DNA of 64,000 nucleotides from Pandoraea captiosa. Its GTDB lineage: Bacteria; Pseudomonadota; Gammaproteobacteria; Burkholderiales; Burkholderiaceae. The notes under the pieces are model-generated. The model was not told where the DNA came from, searched no databases, and was given only the letters and a program-made list of their open reading frames with translations. The stretch lies in NCBI RefSeq assembly GCF_902459775.1, contig NZ_CABPSQ010000001.1, positions 496,001 through 560,000 on the forward strand, in the 5' to 3' direction. The position numbers and the translations under genes are program-made. Of this stretch, positions 8,833 through 17,085 are shown one piece after another; position 1 is the first letter of the stretch, and each line of letters begins with the position of its first letter.

Positions 8833-9870
8833 ATGAATTTTTCGTCCCTGACGGCAGACTCGCAAACGTGGATGATGCTCGGCCTGCTGATGGTCGCGGC
8901 AGGTCTGCTGCTGGCCGCGTCGGCCATCGTACTGCGTGCGATGCGCCAGGGACGCAGCGGGCGCATGATCGATCAGGTGCTCGCAAGCCGTCAGCAGCAG
9001 GCGCTCGCGGCGCTTCGTGCGGCCACGGCAACGGCGGGTTCGCGTTCGATGCCGGACGACCTGTCGCGCGACAACGGGGATAGCGTGCCGAGCGGACAGC
9101 GCGGCTGGCGTGCGTTGCTCGATCGCGCGGCGGCGCTCGGCAAGCGGTGGTCGGAAACGCGTCTCGGGCAAAGCCTCATCGCGGCGGAAGACCGGCTGTT
9201 GCTCGCACAATGCGGCTACGACAGCACGCGCGCCAAGTCGTTGTTCCTCTTCGCCCGCGTAGCGCTGGCGGTCGTGCTTCCCTTGCTCGTCTGGCTCTGG
9301 TTTCCGGGCAGCGGCGGGCTGGGCACGATTTTGCGCCTCATGGCGGCTGCCGGCGCAGGACTGATGGCACCCAAGTTTTACGTGCAGCGCAAGGCGGCGG
9401 AGCGCCGTCGTGCACTGATCGACGAATTGCCGCTGCTCATCGACTTGCTGCGTTTGTTGCAAGGCGTGGGGTTGTCCATGGATCAGAGTCTTTATGTCGT
9501 GGTTTCCGATTTTCGCGAAGTGCTGCCGATTCTCTCCAAGGAATTCGAGGCGGCCAATCGTCAGTACGCATCGGGGCGCGGGCGCGAGGCGTCGATGGGG
9601 CGATTGCGCGAGGTCTACGACAACGACGATCTGCGCGCGCTCGTGAGACTGCTCGTACAGGTCGAGCAGCACGGCGGCGCCGTACAGGAGCCGTTGCAGC
9701 AATTTAGCGACCGTTTGCGCGAGCAACGACGTCAGACGATGAAGGAGCGCATCGGCAAGCTCACCGTCAAGATGACGCTTGCCATGATGCTCACGCTGTT
9801 GCCCGCGCTGATGCTCGTGGTCGCAGGCCCCGCGATCCTGTCGCTCGCCAAATCCATGGAGGCCATGTGA
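8833..9870 (+). CDS. tadC: Tad pilus inner-membrane platform protein TadC
   Basis: A 345-residue second GspF-domain platform protein. It has an N-terminal helix (about residues 10-35), helices around 135-185, a T2SSF domain with DELPLLIDLLRLLQGVGLSM near residue 195-215, and a C-terminal helix containing MTLAMMLTLLPALMLVVAGP. TadB and TadC are expected to form a heteromeric base for the pilus. The stop TGA shares its last base with the next ATG. Confidence 0.92.
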   Translation: MNFSSLTADSQTWMMLGLLMVAAGLLLAASAIVLRAMRQGRSGRMIDQVLASRQQQALAALRAATATAGSRSMPDDLSRDNGDSVPSGQRGWRALLDRAAALGKRWSETRLGQSLIAAEDRLLLAQCGYDSTRAKSLFLFARVALAVVLPLLVWLWFPGSGGLGTILRLMAAAGAGLMAPKFYVQRKAAERRRALIDELPLLIDLLRLLQGVGLSMDQSLYVVVSDFREVLPILSKEFEAANRQYASGRGREASMGRLREVYDNDDLRALVRLLVQVEQHGGAVQEPLQQFSDRLREQRRQTMKERIGKLTVKMTLAMMLTLLPALMLVVAGPAILSLAKSMEAM

Positions 9871-11036
9871 TGTCGCCCGCTTCGACCCCCACACCGACAC
9901 CCGCACCGACACAGACCGCGACACCCCTGCGCGTGCGCGGACAAGCGCTGCATGGCACCCGTGAGTTCGCCGTCCGAGTGTCGGCGGCGCTTTCGTGTGC
10001 CGTCTGCGCGGCGTTCCTTGCCGGGTGCAGCAGCGGCCCGACGCTCGGCGGCTATGGCGCGCCGTCGGCCGCCGCGCTGATGCAGGCGCAGCAGAACGAC
10101 GAGGAGAAGGCCAAGCTGGCCAGGCCGGATACGCGCGAGCTGTATCTGTCGATGATCCGGCAGTCGCAGGAGCAGGGCTCCTATTTCGCGTCGCTCGCCC
10201 ATATCGAGCAATTCCGGATTCAGTACGGCGCTGCGCCGGACGTCGATATTCTGCGCGCCGACGCGCTGCGCGAGACCGGGCAGCCGGAGCTCGCCGAGCA
10301 GGCCTATCGCGCGTTGCTCGGCAGCAGCGAAGCGGCCGCCGCATGGCACGGTATCGGACTGGTGGCGGCGCAACGCAAGGATTACGCCGCGGCGGCACAT
10401 GCCCTTCGCGAAGCGGTGAATCGCGCGCCGACCGAAGCGTTCTACCTGAGCGATCTCGGTTTTGCGCTGTTGAGTAACGGCGATGCCGCCGGCGCGCGCG
10501 TGCCACTGGCGCAGGCCGCGGAGCTGCGTCCGGACAGCCGCAAGGTGCTCAGCAATCTGGCGGTCTATCTCGTGGTGACGGGCGAGCGTGCGCGCGCCGA
10601 CGACATGATGACGAACGCCAAGATGTCGCCGGCCACGCGCGAGGCCATCAACAAGCTCGCGGCCGATATCCGTGCGCATACCAAAGCGCGCAAGCAGGCG
10701 GCAGATGCCGCAGCAGCGCGCGCAGCGGCGCAGGCGGCGGCGTCGATTGCACCGACGGCGCTCACGGGTGCAAGCGGGACGAGCACAGCGAGCCAAGCGG
10801 GGCAAGTTACCCAGGTTAGCCAAGTGGGGACACCGGTCGTCGTGCGTCTGACGCCGGGCGGTATGGCGCCGAGCGATACGGCGTCGGCGGCGAGCAACGA
10901 CACGCAAACGAACGCAACAAAGGCGGTGACAGCGCAGGCCCCGGCGAGCACAAGCGCCAAACTCGCCCGCGCGGGCGATGCCGCGCGCAGCGACATGCCG
11001 ACGTCGATGCTCGATCGCTTCGCGCATTCGCAGTAA
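9870..11036 (+). CDS. tadD: TadD-like TPR lipoprotein
   Basis: A 388-residue protein with a Pro/Thr-rich start, a hydrophobic segment ending in the lipobox FLAGC (Cys near residue 52), then TPR-like helices about 85-235. TadD lipoproteins act as pilotins or assembly factors for the secretin. The C-terminal 130 residues are low-complexity Ala/Thr/Ser. I chose the ATG at 9870, which overlaps the tadC stop (TGATG), over the GTG at 9867. The unusually long pre-lipobox leader may mean that the true start is further in. Confidence 0.82.
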   Translation: MSPASTPTPTPAPTQTATPLRVRGQALHGTREFAVRVSAALSCAVCAAFLAGCSSGPTLGGYGAPSAAALMQAQQNDEEKAKLARPDTRELYLSMIRQSQEQGSYFASLAHIEQFRIQYGAAPDVDILRADALRETGQPELAEQAYRALLGSSEAAAAWHGIGLVAAQRKDYAAAAHALREAVNRAPTEAFYLSDLGFALLSNGDAAGARVPLAQAAELRPDSRKVLSNLAVYLVVTGERARADDMMTNAKMSPATREAINKLAADIRAHTKARKQAADAAAARAAAQAAASIAPTALTGASGTSTASQAGQVTQVSQVGTPVVVRLTPGGMAPSDTASAASNDTQTNATKAVTAQAPASTSAKLARAGDAARSDMPTSMLDRFAHSQ

Positions 11037-11183
11037 TTCGTCGCGGGTGCGCGGTGCCGTGTGGCGGGGCGAGGCGCGACGCGGCATGGTGGGCCACGGC
11101 TAAGCGCCACCGCCAGGCAAGCGGCGACGAAGTCCAACGGCAAGAGGCAGGCGTTGCGGATCACGCAACATCAGGGAGACGTG

Positions 11184-11822
11184 ATGATGGCAGTCCAGAA
11201 AACTCAGGGAACGCGGGGTGCATGGCCGATGCAGACGACGCAACACGGACTCGCCGTGCTCACGCTCTGTGCCGCGTTGGGCGCGACGCTGTGGGCGAGT
11301 GGGGCAACGGCGCAAACCAACGCGCCGGTATCGGGCGCCATGGGCGGTGTCGATGCCCGGACGGTGGCGGCGCCTTCTACGGTAACTTCGGCGGCTCCGT
11401 CCACCGGACAAACGACGCAGACAACGCAGACAGAATCGCAAACGCCGGTCGCCAGCAGTGTCGTTCAACCCGCCCCTGCTGCGCAGGTCGCCCCGGTTCA
11501 GGAGGCGGCCCGCACGCCGACCAACGTGGTTCGCCGCACCACGCCGCCGCGCGTGGGCGAGCCGGCGCGTGACGGCATGCTGGGCGACGAAACCGAGGCG
11601 CTGCTGGCCGTTCAGGGCAATAACCTCGCTGCCGGACGCGGCCTGCCCATGCTCGGCGCGACCGCGTCTCGCGCTTACAAGCGGTATCTCGACAGCTTCA
11701 ACTATCCGATTCCGGCGTTCTTCGAGACGATGGTTCAGAGCACCAACGGCTCGGGGGGCGGAGGCGGTGGTGGAGGCGGCGGGGCCGCGCCTGCCGCGAT
11801 GGGGACTGGCGTCAGCCAGTGA
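11184..11822 (+). CDS. DUF3613-like Tad-locus exported protein
   Basis: A 212-residue predicted exported protein. The signal peptide is about residues 10-38 (LAVLTLCAALGATLWASGATA). The C-terminal half has the conserved-looking block LGDETEALLAVQ then RAYKRYLDSFNYPIPAFFETMV, which I recognise as the DUF3613 type found in Burkholderiaceae Tad loci. It ends in a poly-Gly tract. An AGGGAG ribosome site supports 11184, with a second ATG immediately after. Function unknown; its position between tadD and tadG suggests a pilus accessory role. Confidence 0.72.
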   Translation: MMAVQKTQGTRGAWPMQTTQHGLAVLTLCAALGATLWASGATAQTNAPVSGAMGGVDARTVAAPSTVTSAAPSTGQTTQTTQTESQTPVASSVVQPAPAAQVAPVQEAARTPTNVVRRTTPPRVGEPARDGMLGDETEALLAVQGNNLAAGRGLPMLGATASRAYKRYLDSFNYPIPAFFETMVQSTNGSGGGGGGGGGGAAPAAMGTGVSQ

Positions 11823-11828
11823 TGCGCC

Positions 11829-13931
11829 ATGACTGCGCGTGAGCGGCGGGCGAGGGCGGCGAATCGTGAGAGACGTCCGAGGACGTTCCTGGGGCGTCAA
11901 CGCGGCTCGGTGCCGATTCTTGCCTACATTTTCGTATTCGTCGTGCTGATTATGGCGTTCGCCATCGACGCGGGCTATGCGTTCATGAAGCGGCGCGATC
12001 TGCAACGTGCGGCCGACATGGCGGCGCTCGCGGGGGCGCAGACGCTTCCCGGTTGCGCCAACGCCACGTCGTTCGACACGGTCGCGCGCGCGAATATCAC
12101 GTCGAACCTCGGCAGCAACGTGACCGGACTCACGATCTCGACGTCCTGCGGTATCTGGACCTCGCCGCCGCCGTCGTCGACCACGCCGGGCACGTTCGTG
12201 GCGGCCACGGCAGCCAATGCGGCAAGCGGAAATGCCGTTTCGGTAACGTTGACGTTGGGCGTGCCGTCGTTCTTCCAACTGGCTGGCACGCGCACGATCG
12301 GCGCGACGGCGGTCGCGCGCAAGGCGCCTGCGGTTGTGACCTTCACGGTCGACTCGGGTCTGCTGGCGCTCAATGCAAGCAACTCCGTGCTTGCGCCGTT
12401 GCTGACGTCGATCGGTATTACGCCCTCGGTGTATGTCGGCGCGGCACAACAGCTCGTTGGGGTGAACATTACGCCGAAGGGGCTGTTGCAGGCGCTCGGG
12501 GTGCCAGTGACGGGGGATGTCAGCGTCGCGTCGCTCTCGGGGGTGGCCGCCGTGAAAAACCTCACGGTGGGCACGTTGCTGAGCGCGACGAATACCGCGC
12601 TTGCCACGCAAAATGGCGCGCTCTCGGCGTCCGTCACGGCGATGAACAACCTCGTCAACGTGTTCGCCAACAGCCCGGTCCTGAATGTGCCGGTCAATCT
12701 GCTAGGCACGGCGACGACACCGGGCATCATTGCCAATATCGATGCCGCCGGCGTGAGCGCCGCGAACGCGCTCAGCGCGAATGTTGGGATTGCCGATCTG
12801 ATAACCACCGCCGTCGTTGCGGCAAACGGCAGCAACGCCGTGGCAGTGCCTTCGTTGTCGATTCTCGGCGGCACGGTGTCTGTCGTCGCACGCGTCATTT
12901 CACCGCCGCAGATCGGCGTTGGGGGAATTGGCGCTACGGCGACGACTGCGCAAGTACGGCTTTTCCTGACGGTCAACTCGGCAGCATCGGGGGCCGGGCC
13001 GCTAGGCGGACTGCTCAGCGCAGTGGGTACGACCCTGAATCTCCCGCTGGTGCTGGAGGTCGCCCGGTCAACGGCGACGGTGACCGCATTGCAGTGCGGC
13101 GCAGCGCCGTCGACGACATTGCAAGTGAATTCCGGGCTGGTGAATGTTTGCGTCGGCGGTACGGCTGCGGGTGTCAACGTGCAGACGAACCCGGCGAGTT
13201 GCACCACACTCATGACGCAGCGGACCAACATTGCGACGTTGCTCGGCCTCATCAACGTCGGTGCGAACGTCAACCTTTCCCTTGTGACCAATGCCCCGGC
13301 ACCAATCACGTTCGCTGGACCGTTTCCGCAGAAGGTTGGACCGATTGGATCGAGCGTGAATCTGAGTCAGATCGTGACCGCATTGCTCACGGGGCTTTCA
13401 CTCGACGTGAGTGCCAGTGGCTCGTCCACGCCCGGCACCATCGGCACGGGGCTGGTCAACAACGTTCCGTCGGCGTTGGCGGGGTCGTCTATTACGACGG
13501 TCAATGCATTTCTTAGCTCGGCGGCCAACGGACTGCAACAGACGACCAACGCACTGGGTTCTACGCTCGGCGGCGTTTTGACACTTAACTTGCCTCAGGT
13601 GCTGGGTGGCGTAGGCGGGCTGGTCGGGGGCTTGGTCAACACGCTTGGGGGGATTGTCAGCGGGTTACTCGGCGGAATTTCCGACCTGCTGTGCAATTTG
13701 TCCGGTAACGCGAATCAATGCCGTATCGACACCGTCGCAAATTCCATCAGCACATCGAACGTTTCCCCAGTCCTCGGCAGCGTGCTTTACACCTTGCTCA
13801 ATCCGCTGCTCACGCCGCTGAGCAACGTCATCAACACGTTGCTGTCCTCGCTGGGCATCACGCTGGGCATGACGACGGTGACGGTCGATAGCATCAACTG
13901 TCAGAACGGGCTGGTGCAACTGGTGTATTAG
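11829..13931 (+). CDS. tadG: TadG-like pilus assembly protein
   Basis: A 700-residue protein. A basic N-terminus is followed by a TadG-type membrane segment (GSVPILAYIFVFVVLIMAF, about residues 28-47). The typical DAGYAFMKRRDLQRAADMAALAGA block comes next. The remaining approximately 620 residues are periplasmic, low-complexity and rich in Val, Thr, Ser, Ala, Asn and Leu. They contain only a few cysteines and no clear von Willebrand A metal site. The C-terminal part has many LLNPLLTPLSNVINTLL-like amphipathic repeats. It begins 6 bases after the DUF3613 gene and is the last structural gene of the locus. Confidence 0.85.
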   Translation: MTARERRARAANRERRPRTFLGRQRGSVPILAYIFVFVVLIMAFAIDAGYAFMKRRDLQRAADMAALAGAQTLPGCANATSFDTVARANITSNLGSNVTGLTISTSCGIWTSPPPSSTTPGTFVAATAANAASGNAVSVTLTLGVPSFFQLAGTRTIGATAVARKAPAVVTFTVDSGLLALNASNSVLAPLLTSIGITPSVYVGAAQQLVGVNITPKGLLQALGVPVTGDVSVASLSGVAAVKNLTVGTLLSATNTALATQNGALSASVTAMNNLVNVFANSPVLNVPVNLLGTATTPGIIANIDAAGVSAANALSANVGIADLITTAVVAANGSNAVAVPSLSILGGTVSVVARVISPPQIGVGGIGATATTAQVRLFLTVNSAASGAGPLGGLLSAVGTTLNLPLVLEVARSTATVTALQCGAAPSTTLQVNSGLVNVCVGGTAAGVNVQTNPASCTTLMTQRTNIATLLGLINVGANVNLSLVTNAPAPITFAGPFPQKVGPIGSSVNLSQIVTALLTGLSLDVSASGSSTPGTIGTGLVNNVPSALAGSSITTVNAFLSSAANGLQQTTNALGSTLGGVLTLNLPQVLGGVGGLVGGLVNTLGGIVSGLLGGISDLLCNLSGNANQCRIDTVANSISTSNVSPVLGSVLYTLLNPLLTPLSNVINTLLSSLGITLGMTTVTVDSINCQNGLVQLVY

Positions 13932-13983
13932 CGTCGAGCGCGAGGACGCGACGCACAGCGCGGCACGGCGAGACGTGCGCATA

Positions 13984-14031
13984 GAGGGCAGGAGGGGGCA
14001 GGAGAGGGCAGAGAGGGCAGAGAGGGCAGGC
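13984..14031. repeat. 9-10 bp tandem repeat in the tadG downstream gap
   Basis: About five imperfect copies of a GAGGGCAGGA-like unit lie between tadG and the regulator gene. The array is purine-rich on the + strand. An open frame of 60 codons crosses it, but it is a by-product of the repeat. Confidence 0.75.
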
Positions 14032-14159
14032 GTCAGAAGACGAAGGGCGCAGCGTATGACGAACAAAGCGGTCAGTGATGCCCGAAGTGGACCGGGAGGC
14101 GGGGCACTGAACTTCACCATGACGAGCGCCAGGGGGCGTTCGTCAACGAGCGGATAAGC

Positions 14160-15563
14160 ATGAAAAGCAAGCCTGTACGCGAAGATCTCGATGTGTATGT
14201 CTGGGAGGGCAAGTCGGATATCGCCGACCGTGTCGCCCACTGCCTCGCGAGCTTCGACATGGAAGTCATTCGTGCCGACGGCATCGATCTGTCGCGTGAG
14301 CGGACGAAGACGCGTCCGTCCATCGCGGTGGTGAGCGTATCGGTGATCGAGGGCGCGTCGACCAACGCCAACGAATGGCAACTCGGCCATGGCATGCCCG
14401 TGATCTGGGTGGCCACGACCGCGCGCGAAAACGACGCACGCGTGTTTCCGCCCGAGTACAGCAACATCCTCACGCTCGACTTCACCGGCGCTGAACTGCG
14501 CACCCTCATCTTCAAGCTCTCCGGCGCCATTGCCGAAGCCGACAGCGCGCCGACGCCGGCCGATCCGCTCGTCGCGCAATCGAGCGCCATGCTCGATCTG
14601 CTGGCCGAAGTCGACGCGTTCGCCGATTGCGACTCGAATGTGCTGATCCACGGCGAGACGGGCGTCGGCAAGGAACGTATCGCCCGGCTGCTGCACGACA
14701 AGCAGAGTCATTACGGAAAGGGGCCGTTCGTTGCCGTGAACTGCGGCGCGATTCCGGACGGCCTGTTCGAATCCCACTTCTTCGGCCATGCCAAGGGCGC
14801 ATTCACCGGGGCGCTGTACTCGCACAAGGGGTATTTCGAGCAGGCCAACGACGGCACGCTATTTCTCGACGAAATCGGCGACCTGCCGTTGTATCAGCAG
14901 GTCAAGCTGCTGCGGGTGCTGGAGGACAGCGCGGTGACGCGTCTGGGCTCGGCGCAGCCCGTGAAGCTCGACTTCCGGCTGGTTGCGGCCACCAACAAGA
15001 ATCTCAAGTCGATGGTGCGCGACGAATTGTTCCGTGCCGACCTGTTTTATCGCCTCGCCGTGATCGAGCTTCATATCCCGAGTCTGGAAGAGCGCGGACC
15101 GGTCGACAAACTCGCCGTCTTCTCCGCTTATCTCGGCAAGGTGGTGGGCGACAGCGAGATTGGGGCGCAGGTGCCGCCATGGTTGCGCGAGCTGGTCGAA
15201 AATGGACTGTTTCCCGGCAACGTGCGCGAGATGCGCAACATCGCGGAGCGCGTGGGCATCATTTACCGGCAATTGGGGGGCTGGGACGAGCGGCGCATCC
15301 GGCCGATCTTCGACGCGCTGTCGATGGGAACGGTCGCGCGTCCGGAGGAGGGGGCGCGGGGCAGCCCCGTGGGCGAGCGCGAACGCGCCCGGTGGGATGC
15401 GACCGAGCGCGCGCGCATTGTCGCCGCGCTGGACGCCAACGGCTGGCGGCGTCAGGACACCGCGAACGCGTTGGGGATCAGTCGCAAGGTGCTCTGGGAA
15501 AAAATGCGCAAGTACCAGATTCTCGGCAACGACTCCGAACTGGCCAGCGAATATGAAGGGTGA
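14160..15563 (+). CDS. sigma-54-dependent activator with degenerate receiver domain
   Basis: A 467-residue NtrC-like regulator. Residues 1-125 look like a receiver fold. The strand that should end in the phosphoacceptor Asp reads [13 protein letters not shown], so phosphorylation is unlikely. The AAA+ domain (about 140-375) has Walker A GETGVGKE, the sigma-54 contact loop GAFTGA, Walker [11 protein letters not shown] and an arginine-finger region. A Fis-type helix-turn-helix closes the protein ([19 protein letters not shown]). It probably controls the pilus operon, because genes of this type adjoin other Burkholderia-group Tad loci. A sequence related to its last 25 codons recurs 300 bases downstream. 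Confidence 0.88.
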   Translation: MKSKPVREDLDVYVWEGKSDIADRVAHCLASFDMEVIRADGIDLSRERTKTRPSIAVVSVSVIEGASTNANEWQLGHGMPVIWVATTARENDARVFPPEYSNILTLDFTGAELRTLIFKLSGAIAEADSAPTPADPLVAQSSAMLDLLAEVDAFADCDSNVLIHGETGVGKERIARLLHDKQSHYGKGPFVAVNCGAIPDGLFESHFFGHAKGAFTGALYSHKGYFEQANDGTLFLDEIGDLPLYQQVKLLRVLEDSAVTRLGSAQPVKLDFRLVAATNKNLKSMVRDELFRADLFYRLAVIELHIPSLEERGPVDKLAVFSAYLGKVVGDSEIGAQVPPWLRELVENGLFPGNVREMRNIAERVGIIYRQLGGWDERRIRPIFDALSMGTVARPEEGARGSPVGERERARWDATERARIVAALDANGWRRQDTANALGISRKVLWEKMRKYQILGNDSELASEYEG

Positions 15564-15609
15564 ACCCGGCCAGGGTCGAATCCGGCTGTGACCGGTCCGG
15601 CGGTCGCGA

Positions 15610-15627
15610 CCGGCACGTTTGTGCCGG
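15610..15627 (+). terminator. hairpin after the sigma-54 activator gene
   Basis: CCGGCAC and GTGCCGG arms (7 bp, perfect) surround a GTTT loop, 47 bases after the stop codon. No T-run follows, so it may be a weak terminator or an mRNA 3'-end structure. Confidence 0.4.
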
Positions 15628-15839
15628 GCAGCGGTGCTTAACGCGCGCTGCGTGGGCAACGCCTCAATATGGCCTTCCTTGACGGGATTTTTCTGACAAG
15701 CATATTCCGTCAGCCGGAAGTCGCAGGGCCGCCGAGTTGCGCCGTATCAACAGATGAAATCGCGCAGCGACAATAACGCATTCCCCGCTTGGAAGTGCGC
15801 GTCTCAATGGATAGAATTGTCGGCTATTGCGGGCATGCG

Positions 15840-15914
15840 GTTATCATTCCACAAATACGCAGGTATCAGATCCTCGGGACGGAGTCCGGGGTGGCGAGTG
15901 AATGCGACGAATAA
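15840..15914 (+). pseudogene. remnant of a second sigma-54 activator C-terminus
   Basis: Read in frame, this stretch gives VIIPQIRRYQILG, then TESGVASECDE and a stop. It aligns without gaps to the last 25 codons of the activator ending at 15563 ([13 protein letters not shown], then [11 protein letters not shown] and a stop). I count 41 identical bases of 60 in the last 20 codons, with the differences concentrated in third positions, and 10 of 19 identical residues. No start codon, AAA+ domain or intact helix-turn-helix is found upstream. This fits the last trace of a lost paralogue. Confidence 0.65.
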
Positions 15915-15956
15915 GGGTCGTAAAACGATCCGGTCGATAACAGGAAAACAGATCAG

Positions 15957-16688
15957 ATGAAAATCAGTGATTGCCGGGGGCGGTTGTGGTTGGGCGTGGG
16001 GGTGGCATGCCTGGCAGCCTGGGGAACGTCGGCCATGGCAGCCGACGCGGTCCGTGATGTGACCGGCGCGACGTCCGCGCAGATCGCTGCGCCGGCAGTG
16101 CCCGCACAAACGGCGACGGCACCCGCGGCGGCATCGGGCACGATCCAGGAACTGCGCGATCGCATCCAGAACAAGGAAGTGACCGAACTTCGCACGACTT
16201 ACAACGGCCGTTACGGGGCGAGCCTGTTGTTCTACCCGCAGACGCTAGGCTATTACGTGGCGCTGTTCCACGAAGGTCAGTTCTGGCGCGTGGTCAAGCT
16301 TGGCAATGAGAAGAAGGCGGAATCGCTGTATGCCGACTTCGTCCACCAGACGCAGGTGCTTGCCGACGTCGAAATCAATCGCATCAAGCTCGAAGCGCAG
16401 AAAGCGATGATCGAGCGGCAGCTCGCCGAGAGCGAAACGCGCCTGAACGCCGTGCAGAACGATCTGAATATTCAGCGTCAGCAGGAGCAGGCACTGGCCC
16501 AGAATCAGCAAGCCGTGCGCGAACAGGCCGCAGCACTGGAAACGGAACGCAGCGCTGCGCGCATCCGCCTGAGCGACGTGCAGGGCCAGATTCGTTCGCT
16601 GGAAGCGCAGCAGAACACGGTCGATTCCGAACTCGTGCGCTCGGTCAAGAGCTCCGGCTCGACGAAGAAGGCGACGCGTCGTCGCTGA
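15957..16688 (+). CDS. DUF2968 exported coiled-coil protein
   Basis: A 243-residue protein with a signal peptide (about 1-28, ending AMAADA) and an Ala/Thr/Pro-rich linker. The conserved-looking block IQELRDRIQNKEVTELRTTYNGRYGASLLFYPQ follows, then ALFHEGQFWRVVKL. The C-terminal half (about 135-235) is one long Gln/Glu-rich coiled coil, and the tail is basic. I recognise this as the DUF2968 family of Burkholderiaceae, function unknown. It has a clear rho-independent terminator and probably its own promoter, so it may not belong to the pilus operon. Confidence 0.8.
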   Translation: MKISDCRGRLWLGVGVACLAAWGTSAMAADAVRDVTGATSAQIAAPAVPAQTATAPAAASGTIQELRDRIQNKEVTELRTTYNGRYGASLLFYPQTLGYYVALFHEGQFWRVVKLGNEKKAESLYADFVHQTQVLADVEINRIKLEAQKAMIERQLAESETRLNAVQNDLNIQRQQEQALAQNQQAVREQAAALETERSAARIRLSDVQGQIRSLEAQQNTVDSELVRSVKSSGSTKKATRRR

Positions 16689-16721
16689 TGATGCGCCGGT
16701 TCGATGTTTCAGCATGTGAGA

Positions 16722-16745
16722 AAGCCGCCTTCGGGCGGCTTTTTT
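16722..16745 (+). terminator. rho-independent terminator of the DUF2968 gene
   Basis: An 8-bp perfect stem (AAGCCGCC / GGCGGCTT) with a TTCG tetraloop and a following T-run, 33 bases after the stop codon. Confidence 0.93.
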
Positions 16746-17085
16746 CATGGAGGTGTGCAGCAAACGTCCGAACGAGGCGGCCGACGCCCGACCCGTGCTA
16801 CACGCAATTGACGTGACTGTCGACTGACGAATCGCGCCTGTCCGGCATATGTCGCGCATTTGCAACTTGAAACGCGGTGACGCGTACGCGCACGCGGACC
16901 GGCTTGAGATGGGTAAAACCCTTGCCGCACGGGACTGGTCACGGGACCCGCCTCGTCATATCCTAGCGAGGCATGTCATGTAACAAGCCCGGTGCTCAGG
17001 AACTGCCCGGGCTGGCGAGGGAACCGGCGCCCAGTTAGAATAGCGCCCATTTTGTGCAGCGCAATAAAGCGATTACCCAAACCTT
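16746..17085. other. non-coding gap upstream of kup
   Basis: 340 bases without a gene on either strand that I can support. A TAGAAT hexamer at 17036-17041 could be the -10 of the kup promoter, but I see no matching -35. No potassium-responsive RNA element is recognisable. Confidence 0.4.

Larger units (their letters stand above)
15564..15956. other. gap between the activator and DUF2968 genes
   Basis: This 393-base gap holds the hairpin at 15610-15627 and the gene remnant at 15840-15914. A possible sigma-70 promoter is TTGACG at 15679-15684 with ATATTC or TATTCC 17-18 bases later, which would transcribe the DUF2968 gene. The middle part is more AT-rich than the flanking genes. Confidence 0.4.

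Noticed and set aside
7798-10506. A 902-codon open frame on the - strand across tadB, tadC and tadD
   Set aside because: It is Arg/His/Gln-rich, has no recognisable domain, and lies opposite three well-supported genes. At this GC content long antisense frames are expected.
13975-14157. A 60-codon frame between tadG and the activator
   Set aside because: It is generated by the GAGGGCAG-type repeat; Arg/Glu-rich and without a ribosome site.
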